6,503 nucleotides of DNA from positions 1 to 6,503 of the forward strand of contig JAEUJR010001136.1 of NCBI GenBank assembly GCA_016793585.1, in the 5' to 3' direction. A program made the translations under genes and the position numbers. Source of the DNA: Archangium sp. GTDB lineage: Bacteria > Myxococcota > Myxococcia > Myxococcales > Myxococcaceae. Below, in pieces: positions 1 to 6,175 of the stretch (the stretch's first letter is position 1; each line of letters opens with the position of its first letter). The notes beneath the pieces are model-generated. The model did no database searches and had not been told where the DNA came from. It saw nothing but the letters and a program-made list of their open reading frames with translations.

Positions 1-228
1 TGGTTCTACCCCGCGTGGACCGACGCCTCGCGCCCACCAGACTCGCTGCACATCGGCACCTCGAACGAGCCGGTGCGGTTGATGGAGGCCGTTCGGCACG
101 CGCTGGTGCCAGGCCGCTTCGAGTTGCACGCCGTGTTCCTGGAGTCGCCCGTGTCGGTGGCCGACGCCGAAGCGGGCCGGCTGCCCGCGCATGAAGCGTC
201 GACGCTGACGGTCGAGGTGCTGCCGTGA
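1..228 (+). CDS. C-terminal end of a DUF4384-like envelope protein (partial)
   Basis: The reading frame is open from the first base and ends at TGA 226-228, giving the last 75 residues of a protein whose start lies outside the window. The fragment begins W-F-Y-P-A-W, continues with S-L-H-I-G-T and E-P-V-R-L, and ends in strand-like segments (F-E-L-H-A-V-F-L, S-T-L-T-V-E-V-L-P). This pattern of 'output to user or environment, value is compared, strand-rich end' resembles the DUF4384-type domains that sit next to caspase-like peptidases and sigma/anti-sigma genes in myxobacteria. The resemblance is by eye only. Its stop overlaps the start of the caspase-like gene, so the two are probably translationally coupled. 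The coding assignment is fairly safe; the family is tentative. Confidence 0.6.
   Translation, partial: WFYPAWTDASRPPDSLHIGTSNEPVRLMEAVRHALVPGRFELHAVFLESPVSVADAEAGRLPAHEASTLTVEVLP
214..217 (+). promoter_or_regulatory. Shine-Dalgarno for the caspase-like gene
   Basis: GAGG lies 7 nt before a GTG (225) and 10 nt before an ATG (228). It therefore serves either start and does not settle which is used. It sits inside the last codons of the upstream gene, as expected for coupled genes. Confidence 0.4.
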
Positions 229-1670
229 TGCTGCCGGTGCTCCTCGTGATGGCCGCGTTGCCGGTGCATCGCTACGCGCTCGTCGTCGGCAGCAACACCG
301 GCGAAGGCGTGCGCGCCGCGCCCCTGCGCTTCGCCGATGACGACGCCATCGCGATTCACGAGCTGCTCCTCGAGGCGGGCGTCGAGTCGGTGCTGCTCAC
401 CACGCCCGACGCCGACACGGCGCGGCTGCACAAAGACACCAGGCCGCTCGCGCCGGCGACGCTCGACGCGCTCCGAGGTGCTTTCGCGGCGCAGCGGGCC
501 TCGATGGTGCGCGCGCAAGAGGCGGGAGAGACCGTCGAGTGGCTCTTCTTCTTCAGCGGCCATGGCGACGTCGAGAGCGGCCTGGGCTTTCTCGGGCTCG
601 AGGCGGGCAAGCTGACGCGCGCGGTGCTGCATGACGACCTGCTCGCGCGGGTGCCGGCCGTGTACAGCCACGTCATTCTCGACGCGTGCCGCTCGGGTGC
701 GCTGGTGGGCAGCAAGGGCCCGGGCGGGTTGCGGCTGCCGATGCCGGCCGCCTTCGCGATGGACCCGGCGTGGCCGGCGAACACGGGCTTCGTCCTCTCC
801 TCCTCGGCCGCGAAGGACAGCCACGAGTGGGAGCGGCTGGGCGCGGGCGTCTTCAGCTACGAGGTGCGCTCGGCGTTGCGTGGGGCCGGCGACGCCGATG
901 GTGACGGCGCGGTCTCATACGCCGAATTGGGCGCGTTCCTCGAGACGGCCAACGGCGCCATCGAGAACCCGCGGCTGCGGCCCGAGTTCCTCACCATTCC
1001 CCCGCGCGGCAAGCCGGGCCTGCCCATCTCGGTGCTCTCGTGGCCCACGCGCGGCGTCGAGACGTCGGTGAACGAGCACGCGTACCTTGAGCGCGTCAAC
1101 GGCGAGCGGTTGCTCGACGTGCACTCGGGCGCGGGGCTCAAGGCGCAGCTCCATCTTCCCGTGGAGCGGCCGCTCTTCTTCCGCTCGGCCGATGAGCAGC
1201 GGGAGTTCGAGCTGACGGCCGAGACGACACAGGTGGCCTCGCTCGAGGTGATGACGCGCGGCCCGAGGCAGAAGGGCGCCGTCGACCGCGCGCTGGAGCG
1301 GCTCTTCTCGGTGCCCTTCGATGCCGCCGTCGTCGAGCGCTACCAGGGCGCGTGGCAGCCGCCCGAGCTGAAGGCCTTCGAGGTGCCGGGGGCTCCGAGG
1401 GCGGTGCTCACCAGCCGCAGCGTCGCCGCGTGGAGCAGCGCGGGTGGCCTTGCGCTCGCGGTGGGTGGCTTCGTCTTCGCCTGGCAGCAACAGCGGGAGT
1501 CGGTCTCGCTCGACCAGCAGATGCGCGCCATGCGCAACACCCTCGTCTCGGTGGGCAACGGTGCCGGCATCGGCGGGCTCGTCGTCGCAGGGCTCTCGGC
1601 CGCAGCGTGGGCGGTGCTCACCACGCTCTTCGACTTGCCGCTGTTCAACCCATCAGCTGGTTCTCCATGA
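228..1670 (+). CDS. Caspase-family (peptidase C14-like) protein with EF-hand-like loop and two C-terminal TM segments
   Basis: Predicted cysteine peptidase of the caspase/metacaspase-like fold, 480 aa from ATG 228. A GTG at 225 would add one residue and overlap the previous stop by 4 nt. A short hydrophobic N-terminus (residues 1-13) may be a signal or anchor. The core starts with Y-A-L-V-V-G-S-N and an acidic F-A-D-D-D-A stretch (35-40). The catalytic pair is visible: His112 in F-F-F-S-G-H-G-D and Cys154 in I-L-D-A-C-R-S-G. Residues 222-233 (D-A-D-G-D-G-A-V-S-Y-A-E) match a 12-residue EF-hand calcium loop, with acidic residues at 1, 3, 5 and 12. After a strand-rich middle region come two hydrophobic segments, about 400-419 and 445-467, separated by a charged loop. 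If the N-terminus is exported, the peptidase domain faces the periplasm and is tethered by the C-terminal hairpin. Substrate and trigger cannot be read from the sequence. The family call is strong; calcium dependence and topology are inference. Confidence 0.88.
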   Translation: MLPVLLVMAALPVHRYALVVGSNTGEGVRAAPLRFADDDAIAIHELLLEAGVESVLLTTPDADTARLHKDTRPLAPATLDALRGAFAAQRASMVRAQEAGETVEWLFFFSGHGDVESGLGFLGLEAGKLTRAVLHDDLLARVPAVYSHVILDACRSGALVGSKGPGGLRLPMPAAFAMDPAWPANTGFVLSSSAAKDSHEWERLGAGVFSYEVRSALRGAGDADGDGAVSYAELGAFLETANGAIENPRLRPEFLTIPPRGKPGLPISVLSWPTRGVETSVNEHAYLERVNGERLLDVHSGAGLKAQLHLPVERPLFFRSADEQREFELTAETTQVASLEVMTRGPRQKGAVDRALERLFSVPFDAAVVERYQGAWQPPELKAFEVPGAPRAVLTSRSVAAWSSAGGLALAVGGFVFAWQQQRESVSLDQQMRAMRNTLVSVGNGAGIGGLVVAGLSAAAWAVLTTLFDLPLFNPSAGSP

Positions 1671-1672
1671 GG
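1669..1672 (+). promoter_or_regulatory. Shine-Dalgarno that selects the VWA lipoprotein start
   Basis: GAGG ends 6 nt before ATG 1679 and overlaps the caspase gene's TGA (1668-1670). The alternative in-frame ATG at 1667, which would overlap that stop as ATGA, has no purine-rich site before it. ATG 1679 is therefore preferred. Confidence 0.5.
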
Positions 1673-1678
1673 TGCACG

Positions 1679-2749
1679 ATGCGTCGTCTGATTCTCGGGT
1701 CGCTGGTGGTGCTGGCAGCGTGCGGTCAAGGCGGCGAGGGCCATGATGCGGGGGCGGTGGGTGGAGCCGACGATGGCGGCGCGCCCAACGCTGATGCGGG
1801 CGTCGACGCCGGCCCGGGCTGTACGCCAGCGAGCGAGCGCGCCGAGTGGAAGCTCAAGTTCGTGCTCGTCGTCGAACAGAGCGGCACCATGTGCATCGCC
1901 GACCCTCCGGGCTCGCAGGAGAGCAACGGGTTCTGTGAGCAGGCCGCGGCCATCAGCGGCTCGGGCGTCACCGTGCCTGCTCGTGTTCGCGCCATGAATG
2001 CGTTCCTGATGGCGCTGCGGAGCAGACCCGCGGCGTCGGTCGCCGTGGTGCCCTTCGAGACGAACCTCAAGGGGTTCTGGCCCGTCACCGCCTTCACCCG
2101 GCCAGACGATGGGCAGCTCCAGACGCGGGTCTGGTCGCTCCAGGCCGAGCTCGGCAAACACGCCAACCTGCAGCAGGCGCTCGAGCACGTGCGCGGCCGA
2201 ATCGAGCGCGACGCGCAGGGGCTCCCCGACGCCGAGCGCACGCGCACCCACTACGCCGTGGTGGTGCTCTCGACGGGAGTGCCTTCTCCTCGCTGCACTC
2301 GCAACGACCTGCTGACACCCTTCGCGTCGGCGGCGCACCCCGAGCTGGTCTGGGCCGACACCGACACGGCGTACTGCAACCTCATCGACACCGAGATTCC
2401 GCCGTCGGAGCGAATCAGCAACTTCGTACCCGGCACCTCCCTCAACCAGAACGGGGCGCTGTTCGACGTCGCAGACGCCTTGCGCGCCATGAAGGCCTGG
2501 TACGGCGTCACCGTCTCCATTCACACGCGGCTGCTGCTCAGCGAGAGCAACATCAGGAGGTGTGGCGCGCTCTGCGACGGCATGTTGACCAACGGGCTCA
2601 ACCTGCAGGACTCGCGCGCGGTGGGTGGCTACGTGCTCTCCGAGCTCGCGCGCCGCACGGGCGGCTCCTTCGTCGACCCGGGAGAGCCGGCCAACCTCTC
2701 GCTGATGGACCTGGCGACGATGGAGCCCACCACGTTCTGCGCCGAGTGA
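1679..2749 (+). CDS. VWA-type secreted lipoprotein with degenerate MIDAS
   Basis: 356-aa lipoprotein. Residues 1-15 form a classic type II signal: M-R-R, a hydrophobic stretch, then lipobox L-A-A-C with Cys15 as the lipid site. A flexible Gly/Ala/Asp linker follows (16-47). The body starts W-K-L-K-F-V-L-V-V-E-Q-S-G-T-M (57-71), the position where VWA domains carry the D-x-S-x-S metal site. Next come D-P-P-G, a helix and strand (V-A-V-V-P-F), N-L-Q-Q-A-L, then H-Y-A-V-V-V-L-S-T-G (strand 4; S198-T199-G200). The order and spacing match secreted VWA proteins of myxobacteria. However, the usual first Asp is Glu66, the second Ser is Thr70, and the L-T-D-G Asp is Thr199, so metal-dependent adhesion is doubtful. 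At least eight cysteines suggest an exported, disulfide-bonded protein. It follows the caspase-like gene by 8 nt, implying co-expression. An in-frame ATG at 1667 is the alternative start. The fold is fairly sure, the function unknown. Confidence 0.8.
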   Translation: MRRLILGSLVVLAACGQGGEGHDAGAVGGADDGGAPNADAGVDAGPGCTPASERAEWKLKFVLVVEQSGTMCIADPPGSQESNGFCEQAAAISGSGVTVPARVRAMNAFLMALRSRPAASVAVVPFETNLKGFWPVTAFTRPDDGQLQTRVWSLQAELGKHANLQQALEHVRGRIERDAQGLPDAERTRTHYAVVVLSTGVPSPRCTRNDLLTPFASAAHPELVWADTDTAYCNLIDTEIPPSERISNFVPGTSLNQNGALFDVADALRAMKAWYGVTVSIHTRLLLSESNIRRCGALCDGMLTNGLNLQDSRAVGGYVLSELARRTGGSFVDPGEPANLSLMDLATMEPTTFCAE

Positions 2750-2759
2750 GGGTTACTCG
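2743..2759. terminator. Small inverted repeat spanning both convergent stop codons
   Basis: CGAGTGAGGGTTACTCG has a perfect 5-bp stem (CGAGT/ACTCG) and a 7-nt loop. It contains the last bases and stop codons of both convergent genes. It could act as a weak bidirectional terminator or RNA 3'-end structure, but the stem is short and no T-run follows on either strand. Confidence 0.2.
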
Positions 2760-3958
2760 AACGACTTCACCTTCTGCGGCGTCAGCGACACGTCTTCGAA
2801 CGGCGTGCCGATGCCGGCCTGGCCCGCGTGGGTGTCACCCCAGCAGTAGACGGCGCCGCTGCTGGTGACGGCGCACGTCGTCTCGAAGGCGTTGGAGACC
2901 TGCACCGCGTCGCTCAACCCCGTGGCCGCGACAGGCAGCAACGAGCGCGTCTTCATGGTGCCGTCTCCGAAGCGCTGCGGCCAGTCACCCCAGCACCACA
3001 CCTTGCCGCCGGCCGTCGCGCAGCCGTTCGACATGCTGGTGACGCCGGTGTCGAGCCCGCGCACGTTCGCGGGCATGGGCTGCTGCGGGTCACCGAGGTC
3101 GGCGCCGGTGCCCAGGTTTCCGCCGCTCGGGTCGCCCCAGCACTTCGCCGCGCCGCCGACGATGCCGCAGGCCGTGCTGCGGGCGCGCACGAGTTCGGTG
3201 AGGCCGGGCACGTTGAGCAGTCGCGGCGCCGGGTCCAGGTCGAGCGCTCCACCAGCCGTGGGCAACCGCGCGCCCCAGCAGCGCACCTGCCCATTCATCA
3301 CGACACAGTTCGTCTTGCCCGACACCATGAGGTCGGTCGCGCCGGTGACGTAGGGAATCTTCAGCGGCGCCCAGCGGTCGGCGTTGATGGTGACGGGCGC
3401 GTCTTCGAGCTGGTCGTCGAGGTTGCTGCCCCAGCACCGCACGGTGCCGTCTTCGAGCAGCGCGCAGGTGTGGTCGGTGCCGACGCGCACCTTCTTCACG
3501 TTCGACAGCGGCACCTCGAACGGCGTGAGCACGTTGTCTTGCGTGCCGTTGCCAATCTGCCCCTCGGAGTTGCGGCCCCAGCAGAGCACCTTCTTCGCGC
3601 TCGTCAGCACGCACACGTGCGAGTACTCGATGGAGATGTCGGTGACGTTGCTGACGCCGGCGACCTCGACCGGCTCGGGAATGTCCCTCGTCCAGGCGGG
3701 AGAGCCGAAGTGGTACGCCATGCCGTCGCCGCCGGCGGTGTTCGTCGAGGCCTGGCCCCAGCACCGCACCGTGCCCGTCGTCGTCAGCGCACAGGCGTAG
3801 CCAACACCAACCTGCACCTTCTTCGCTTTGGCTTTGGCCAGCACGGGGTACGGGCTGCCGGCGTCGACCTCACCCATCATCATGGGTTCAGGCATGGCGG
3901 CGGAACACGCGGCGAGCGAGAGCAGCGGAGCAACACGAACGAGCAATCGAAGGGACAT
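2753..3958 (-). CDS. Seven-repeat RCC1-like beta-propeller lipoprotein with paired cysteines
   Basis: 401-aa predicted surface or periplasmic lipoprotein. The N-terminus M-S-L-R-L-L-V-R is followed by a hydrophobic stretch and lipobox L-A-A-C, with Cys18 as the lipid site; residues 19-47 form a Met/Pro/Lys-containing linker. From residue 48 there are seven RCC1-type repeats, each ending in C-W-G (Cys66, 126, 175, 227, 273, 322 and 372). Each has a partner cysteine 9-10 residues earlier (56, 116, 165, 218, 264, 313 and 362) in a C-A-L-type motif. Seven units match a complete seven-bladed propeller, and the pairing suggests one disulfide per blade, suited to an oxidising compartment. RCC1 folds are usually binding scaffolds; the bacterial secreted versions have no established single role, so the partner is unknown. 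The start ATG (3958) has a strong ribosome site. The gene lies downstream of lspA on the same strand and converges on the VWA gene. Confidence 0.9.
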   Translation of the reverse strand: MSLRLLVRVAPLLSLAACSAAMPEPMMMGEVDAGSPYPVLAKAKAKKVQVGVGYACALTTTGTVRCWGQASTNTAGGDGMAYHFGSPAWTRDIPEPVEVAGVSNVTDISIEYSHVCVLTSAKKVLCWGRNSEGQIGNGTQDNVLTPFEVPLSNVKKVRVGTDHTCALLEDGTVRCWGSNLDDQLEDAPVTINADRWAPLKIPYVTGATDLMVSGKTNCVVMNGQVRCWGARLPTAGGALDLDPAPRLLNVPGLTELVRARSTACGIVGGAAKCWGDPSGGNLGTGADLGDPQQPMPANVRGLDTGVTSMSNGCATAGGKVWCWGDWPQRFGDGTMKTRSLLPVAATGLSDAVQVSNAFETTCAVTSSGAVYCWGDTHAGQAGIGTPFEDVSLTPQKVKSFE

Positions 3959-4062
3959 CCAGGTCTCCTTGGGACGACGGGCTGTAGTGAAGGGTCACCA
4001 GCGTCGACAAGTCGCGTAACGACCTGCCGCGCGGTTCGAAAGCCATCTTGAAACGGGGACTT
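3959..4062 (-). other. lspA-RCC1 intergenic spacer with weak hairpin
   Basis: This 104-nt spacer holds the RCC1 ribosome site and an imperfect hairpin at 4008-4026: a 7-bp stem with one mismatch and a CGTAA loop, with no T-run after it. A TTGTCG box lies 17 nt from CTACAG on the minus strand, which is too poor a match to call a promoter. A separate promoter for the RCC1 gene is possible but not shown. Confidence 0.25.
3965..3970 (-). promoter_or_regulatory. Shine-Dalgarno for the RCC1-like lipoprotein gene
   Basis: On the minus strand AAGGAG is followed by 6 nt and then ATG (3958). It is the best ribosome site in the window and fixes the start. It suggests the gene is translated efficiently and independently of lspA. 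Confidence 0.75.
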
Positions 4063-4662
4063 TCAGGCCGCGGCGGGCGTGACGACCTTCGTCTCTTTAC
4101 GAACGAAGGAGTCGACGACGAGCAGGCCCACGCCGATGACGATGGCGCTGTCAGCGATGTTGAAGGCGGGCCAGTAGGCCTTGTCGAACCAGTGCGCTTC
4201 GATGAAGTCGATGACGAAGCCGCGCGCGAGGCGGTCGATGTAGTTGCCGATGGCGCCACCGAGCACGAGCGGCAGGCCCCACTTCGCCCAGCGCTCCACC
4301 TTCGCGCCGGTCAGCTTCGAGAAGTAGTAGCCGATGAGCACCACCGCGCCGATGGAGACGAGGTGGAAGAGGGGGCCGCGCAGGTTCTCGGGCAGGTTGC
4401 GAAACAGGCCGAACGCCGCTCCCGGGTTCTCGGCGTAGCGGAAGCGGAAGAACGAGTCGGAGACCGTCACGGCCTCCTTCGGGCGGAAGTGGTAGCTGTC
4501 CCACCCCGGCTCGGGGGCCTTGCCGAAGAAGACGCCCACCTTGCTGTCAGCGCCTTCGAAGGCGAGCGACAGCGCGTCGAGCGTCATGAACTTCGTGACC
4601 TGGTCGAGCGCGATGACGCTGAGGGCCACCACGGCGAGGAAGACGTATTTCCGGTTCGGCAT
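4063..4662 (-). CDS. lspA: Lipoprotein signal peptidase (signal peptidase II)
   Basis: Inner-membrane aspartyl peptidase that removes the signal peptide of prolipoproteins after diacylglyceryl transfer to the lipobox cysteine; 199 aa. Family motifs appear in order: L-D-Q-V-T-K (19-24) at the end of the first membrane helix, N-P-G-A-A-F-G (79-85), G-N-Y-I-D-R (139-144), V-I-D-F-I with Asp152, and F-N-I-A-D with Asp171. Asp152 and Asp171 keep the 19-residue spacing of the catalytic pair known in this family, so the enzyme should be active. Hydrophobic helices lie near 6-26, 98-115, 128-142 and 170-187. The protein is longer than the usual 160-170 aa, mostly because of an extra stretch of about 28 residues between the first helix and the N-P-G-A-A-F motif (roughly residues 35-72). 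A weak GAGAGG site (4671-4676) precedes the ATG. The neighbouring VWA and RCC1 lipoproteins are plausible substrates, as would be any lipoprotein. Confidence 0.96.
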   Translation of the reverse strand: MPNRKYVFLAVVALSVIALDQVTKFMTLDALSLAFEGADSKVGVFFGKAPEPGWDSYHFRPKEAVTVSDSFFRFRYAENPGAAFGLFRNLPENLRGPLFHLVSIGAVVLIGYYFSKLTGAKVERWAKWGLPLVLGGAIGNYIDRLARGFVIDFIEAHWFDKAYWPAFNIADSAIVIGVGLLVVDSFVRKETKVVTPAAA

Positions 4663-4682
4663 GCGGCCCGCCTCTCACCACG

Positions 4683-4705
4683 CCGGCCCCTGCGGGGCAA
4701 GCCGG
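4683..4705 (-). terminator. GC-rich nested hairpin between the HTH-stalk gene and lspA
   Basis: An outer 5-bp stem CCGGC/GCCGG encloses an inner GC stem. The alternative fold is GCCCC-TGC-GGGGC at 4686-4698. On the minus strand it starts 7 nt after the stop of the upstream gene and ends shortly before the lspA ribosome site. No T-run follows, so it may be an inefficient terminator, an attenuator, or an mRNA-stability element that uncouples lspA expression. Confidence 0.35.
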
Positions 4706-4712
4706 GCTCCCC

Positions 4713-5480
4713 TCAGTTGGGGCCGATGGCGATGAAGGTGATGTTCGAGGCGACGAAGGCGACGTTGCGAATGCCCGTCGTCGAGACGAAGCCGCTGGCC
4801 GAGATGCTGACGAAGTTGCAGGCATCGGCGCTGGGCGCTCCCGGGCCGACGGTGCAGAGCACGGTGGGCGTCGAGCTGAAGGGCCGCGTGAAGGTGATGG
4901 TCTGCGTCGAGGTGCCGCCGCCCGTCGCGGTGAAGCCGCTGCCGATGATGCCCGTGTTCGTCACGGTGCCACGAATGATGCGCAGGTTCTCGTCGGCGCG
5001 CGGCGCAAAGGTGCTGCCCATGCGCACGTCACCGTTCGAGACGAGCGTGCCCCCGGTGACGGAGCCGGTCGCGTTGAGGGTGCCACCCGTCGAGAGCGAG
5101 CCGCCCGAGATGGAGCCGCTGGTGCTGATGTTGCCCGTGCCGGCGGCGAGGTTGCTCCCGACCGCGCCCACCTTCGCCTCGAGCCACTGCTTGAGCAGCG
5201 TGAAGTTACCGTTCACGTCGTCGGCCTTCGCGGGCTGGTCGGCCACCATCGGCGTCAGCGTCTGCGCGAAGGCGAAGGTGCCGACGACGAGCACGGCGGC
5301 GAGGAAGAGGCGGCTCCAGCGGGGGCGTGCGCGCGCGGCTTCGCCCGAACGCAGCCCCGCGAGAAAGGCGCTGCGCCAGCCGCTGACGACCTCGACGGGC
5401 ACGCCGTGACGGGCGGCGAGCGTCTGGGCATCGACCTCCCCTGCGACGAGGGAAATCAACTCCGAGGTCGTGGCTTTCAT
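4713..5480 (-). CDS. Membrane-anchored protein: HTH-like N-terminus, repeat stalk, lectin/tail-fibre-like C-terminus
   Basis: 255 aa, not matched to a named gene. Residues 15-42 (V-D-A-Q-T-L-A-A-R-H-G-V-P, then V-V-S-G-W-R-S-A-F-L) look like the helix-turn-helix of transposase OrfA-type or MerR-like DNA-binding segments. A basic stretch (50-57) leads into one hydrophobic segment (58-73) ending F-A-F-A-Q, which is either a membrane anchor or a late signal peptide. Residues 80-104 (D-V-N-G-N-F-T-L-L-K-Q-W-L-E) resemble the short helix before stalks in tail-fibre-like proteins. Residues 114-155 are a Gly/Ser/Thr repeat with aliphatic residues every 5-6 positions (I118, I124, L129, L135, V141, L146, V152), typical of a beta-helix or beta-roll. 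The last 65 residues are strand-rich (T-I-T-F-T-R-P-F-S-S-T-P-T-V-L) with two cysteines (209, 221), recalling H-type lectin or fibre-tip domains. If anchored, the HTH part is cytoplasmic and the rest outside. It may share a transcript with lspA. The gene is real; the function is open. Confidence 0.72.
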   Translation of the reverse strand: MKATTSELISLVAGEVDAQTLAARHGVPVEVVSGWRSAFLAGLRSGEAARARPRWSRLFLAAVLVVGTFAFAQTLTPMVADQPAKADDVNGNFTLLKQWLEAKVGAVGSNLAAGTGNISTSGSISGGSLSTGGTLNATGSVTGGTLVSNGDVRMGSTFAPRADENLRIIRGTVTNTGIIGSGFTATGGGTSTQTITFTRPFSSTPTVLCTVGPGAPSADACNFVSISASGFVSTTGIRNVAFVASNITFIAIGPN

Positions 5481-5563
5481 GAACGGGCTCCTGATCAGTA
5501 AGGGCGAACAGCGACCATGACATAGAGCGCACCTGCTTCGGCACTGGGATAGATTGGAGGGTC
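5481..5563. other. Divergent intergenic region between the HTH-stalk gene and the HEPN gene
   Basis: This 83-nt spacer must hold the start signals for two divergent genes, and it marks the step from about 68-70% GC to about 57-60% GC. It contains a TGATCA palindrome (5492-5497) next to the minus-strand ribosome site and a TAGATT box at 5550-5555. No convincing -35/-10 pair was found for either direction. Confidence 0.4.
5488..5492 (-). promoter_or_regulatory. Shine-Dalgarno for the HTH-stalk gene
   Basis: On the minus strand AGGAG is followed by 7 nt and then ATG (5480). This supports the full-length start that includes the HTH-like segment, rather than a later start just before the hydrophobic segment. 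Confidence 0.65.
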
Positions 5564-6163
5564 ATGGGGCCAAGGTCTCTGACGCTGTGGAAGACGAGCC
5601 GACGAGATGAGCTCGACGAACTGCTCGATGCACACACTCTCATTGGCGGAAAGGGCCCAGGCCGACGACGCGCAACGCAGCAGCTGAACTACGCGTACCT
5701 GATCTCGATCGCGGCGCAGTTTCAGGGTTTCTGTCGCGACCTTCACTCAGAAGCCGTCGGTGCCTTGGTGGCCACAATGCCAACCCAGATGTCCGTGGTT
5801 CTGATGGCGACCCTCACGAAGAACAGAAAGCTCGACCAGGGAAACGCCAACAAGGCAACGATTGCCGAGGACTTTGGCCGGATCGGAATGTCGGACTTTT
5901 GGGATCGCGTGGCTGCGACGGGAGGTCCAAAGCGGACCAAGACGCGTCTGGTTCGTCTCGACCAGTTGAACCTTTGGCGCAACGCCATCGCCCACAACAA
6001 CTTCGAGCAATACCGGAGTCGAATCAACGAACTCGATGGTCGGCTCAGACCGCGACTTGCTGAAGCACAGAAGTGCAGAGCCGCAGTCGACCAACTCGCG
6101 ACTCAGCTCTCCGAGTCAGTTGCTGCCTATCTGGGCCAACTTGTTGGCACCGCTCCCTGGTAG
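5564..6163 (+). CDS. HEPN-type protein with R-x4-H motif (candidate RNase)
   Basis: 199-aa, almost all-helical soluble protein. It has the HEPN hallmark R-N-A-I-A-H, with Arg139 and His144, followed by N-N-F; in HEPN ribonucleases these residues form the RNA-cleaving site in a dimer. The upstream helix L-N-Y-A-Y-L-I-S-I-A-A-Q-F-Q-G-F-C-R-D-L (41-60) resembles the first core helix of the RiboL-PSP and MAE_28990-like HEPN groups. A charged insert (85-130) lies between, and a long C-terminal helix (about 150-195) may help dimerisation. No signal peptide or membrane segment is seen. GGAGG lies only 3 nt before the ATG, which is close. No earlier in-frame start exists before a stop, so 5564 holds. 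The gene ends in two TAG codons and the next gene starts 12 nt later. Lower GC than its left neighbours suggests transfer. Toxin, defence effector or housekeeping RNA-binding roles are all possible; the HEPN call is moderately strong. Confidence 0.8.
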   Translation: MGPRSLTLWKTSRRDELDELLDAHTLIGGKGPGRRRATQQLNYAYLISIAAQFQGFCRDLHSEAVGALVATMPTQMSVVLMATLTKNRKLDQGNANKATIAEDFGRIGMSDFWDRVAATGGPKRTKTRLVRLDQLNLWRNAIAHNNFEQYRSRINELDGRLRPRLAEAQKCRAAVDQLATQLSESVAAYLGQLVGTAPW

Positions 6164-6175
6164 TAGATTTCGGTC

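Noticed and set aside
6..824. Minus-strand open frame (272 aa) opposite the caspase gene
   Set aside because: It has Arg/Glu/His-rich shadow composition. The plus strand carries the His/Cys catalytic motifs.
1352..1678. Upstream extension of the VWA frame into the caspase gene
   Set aside because: The extension would remove the signal peptide from the N-terminus and overlap the caspase membrane segments. The lipobox at ATG 1679 and the GAGG site fix the start.
1340..2524. Minus-strand open frame (394 aa) opposite the caspase and VWA genes
   Set aside because: It is Arg/His/Gly-rich with no motif and crosses the boundary of two supported genes.
2828..4051. Plus-strand open frame (407 aa) opposite the RCC1 gene
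   Set aside because: It is rich in Arg, Ala, His and Val with no motif, and it runs across the RCC1 ribosome site. The minus-strand frame has seven clear repeats and a lipobox.
4048..5409. Long plus-strand open frame (453 aa) opposite lspA and the HTH-stalk gene
   Set aside because: It is antisense to lspA, which has unmistakable motifs. It reads as low-complexity Val/Glu/Arg/Pro-rich protein and spans two genes and their spacer, as expected by chance in high-GC DNA.
5550..5555. TAGATT as a -10 box for the HEPN gene
   Set aside because: It lies only 8 nt before the ATG and has no recognisable -35 box at the proper distance. It would require a leaderless message even though GGAGG is present.
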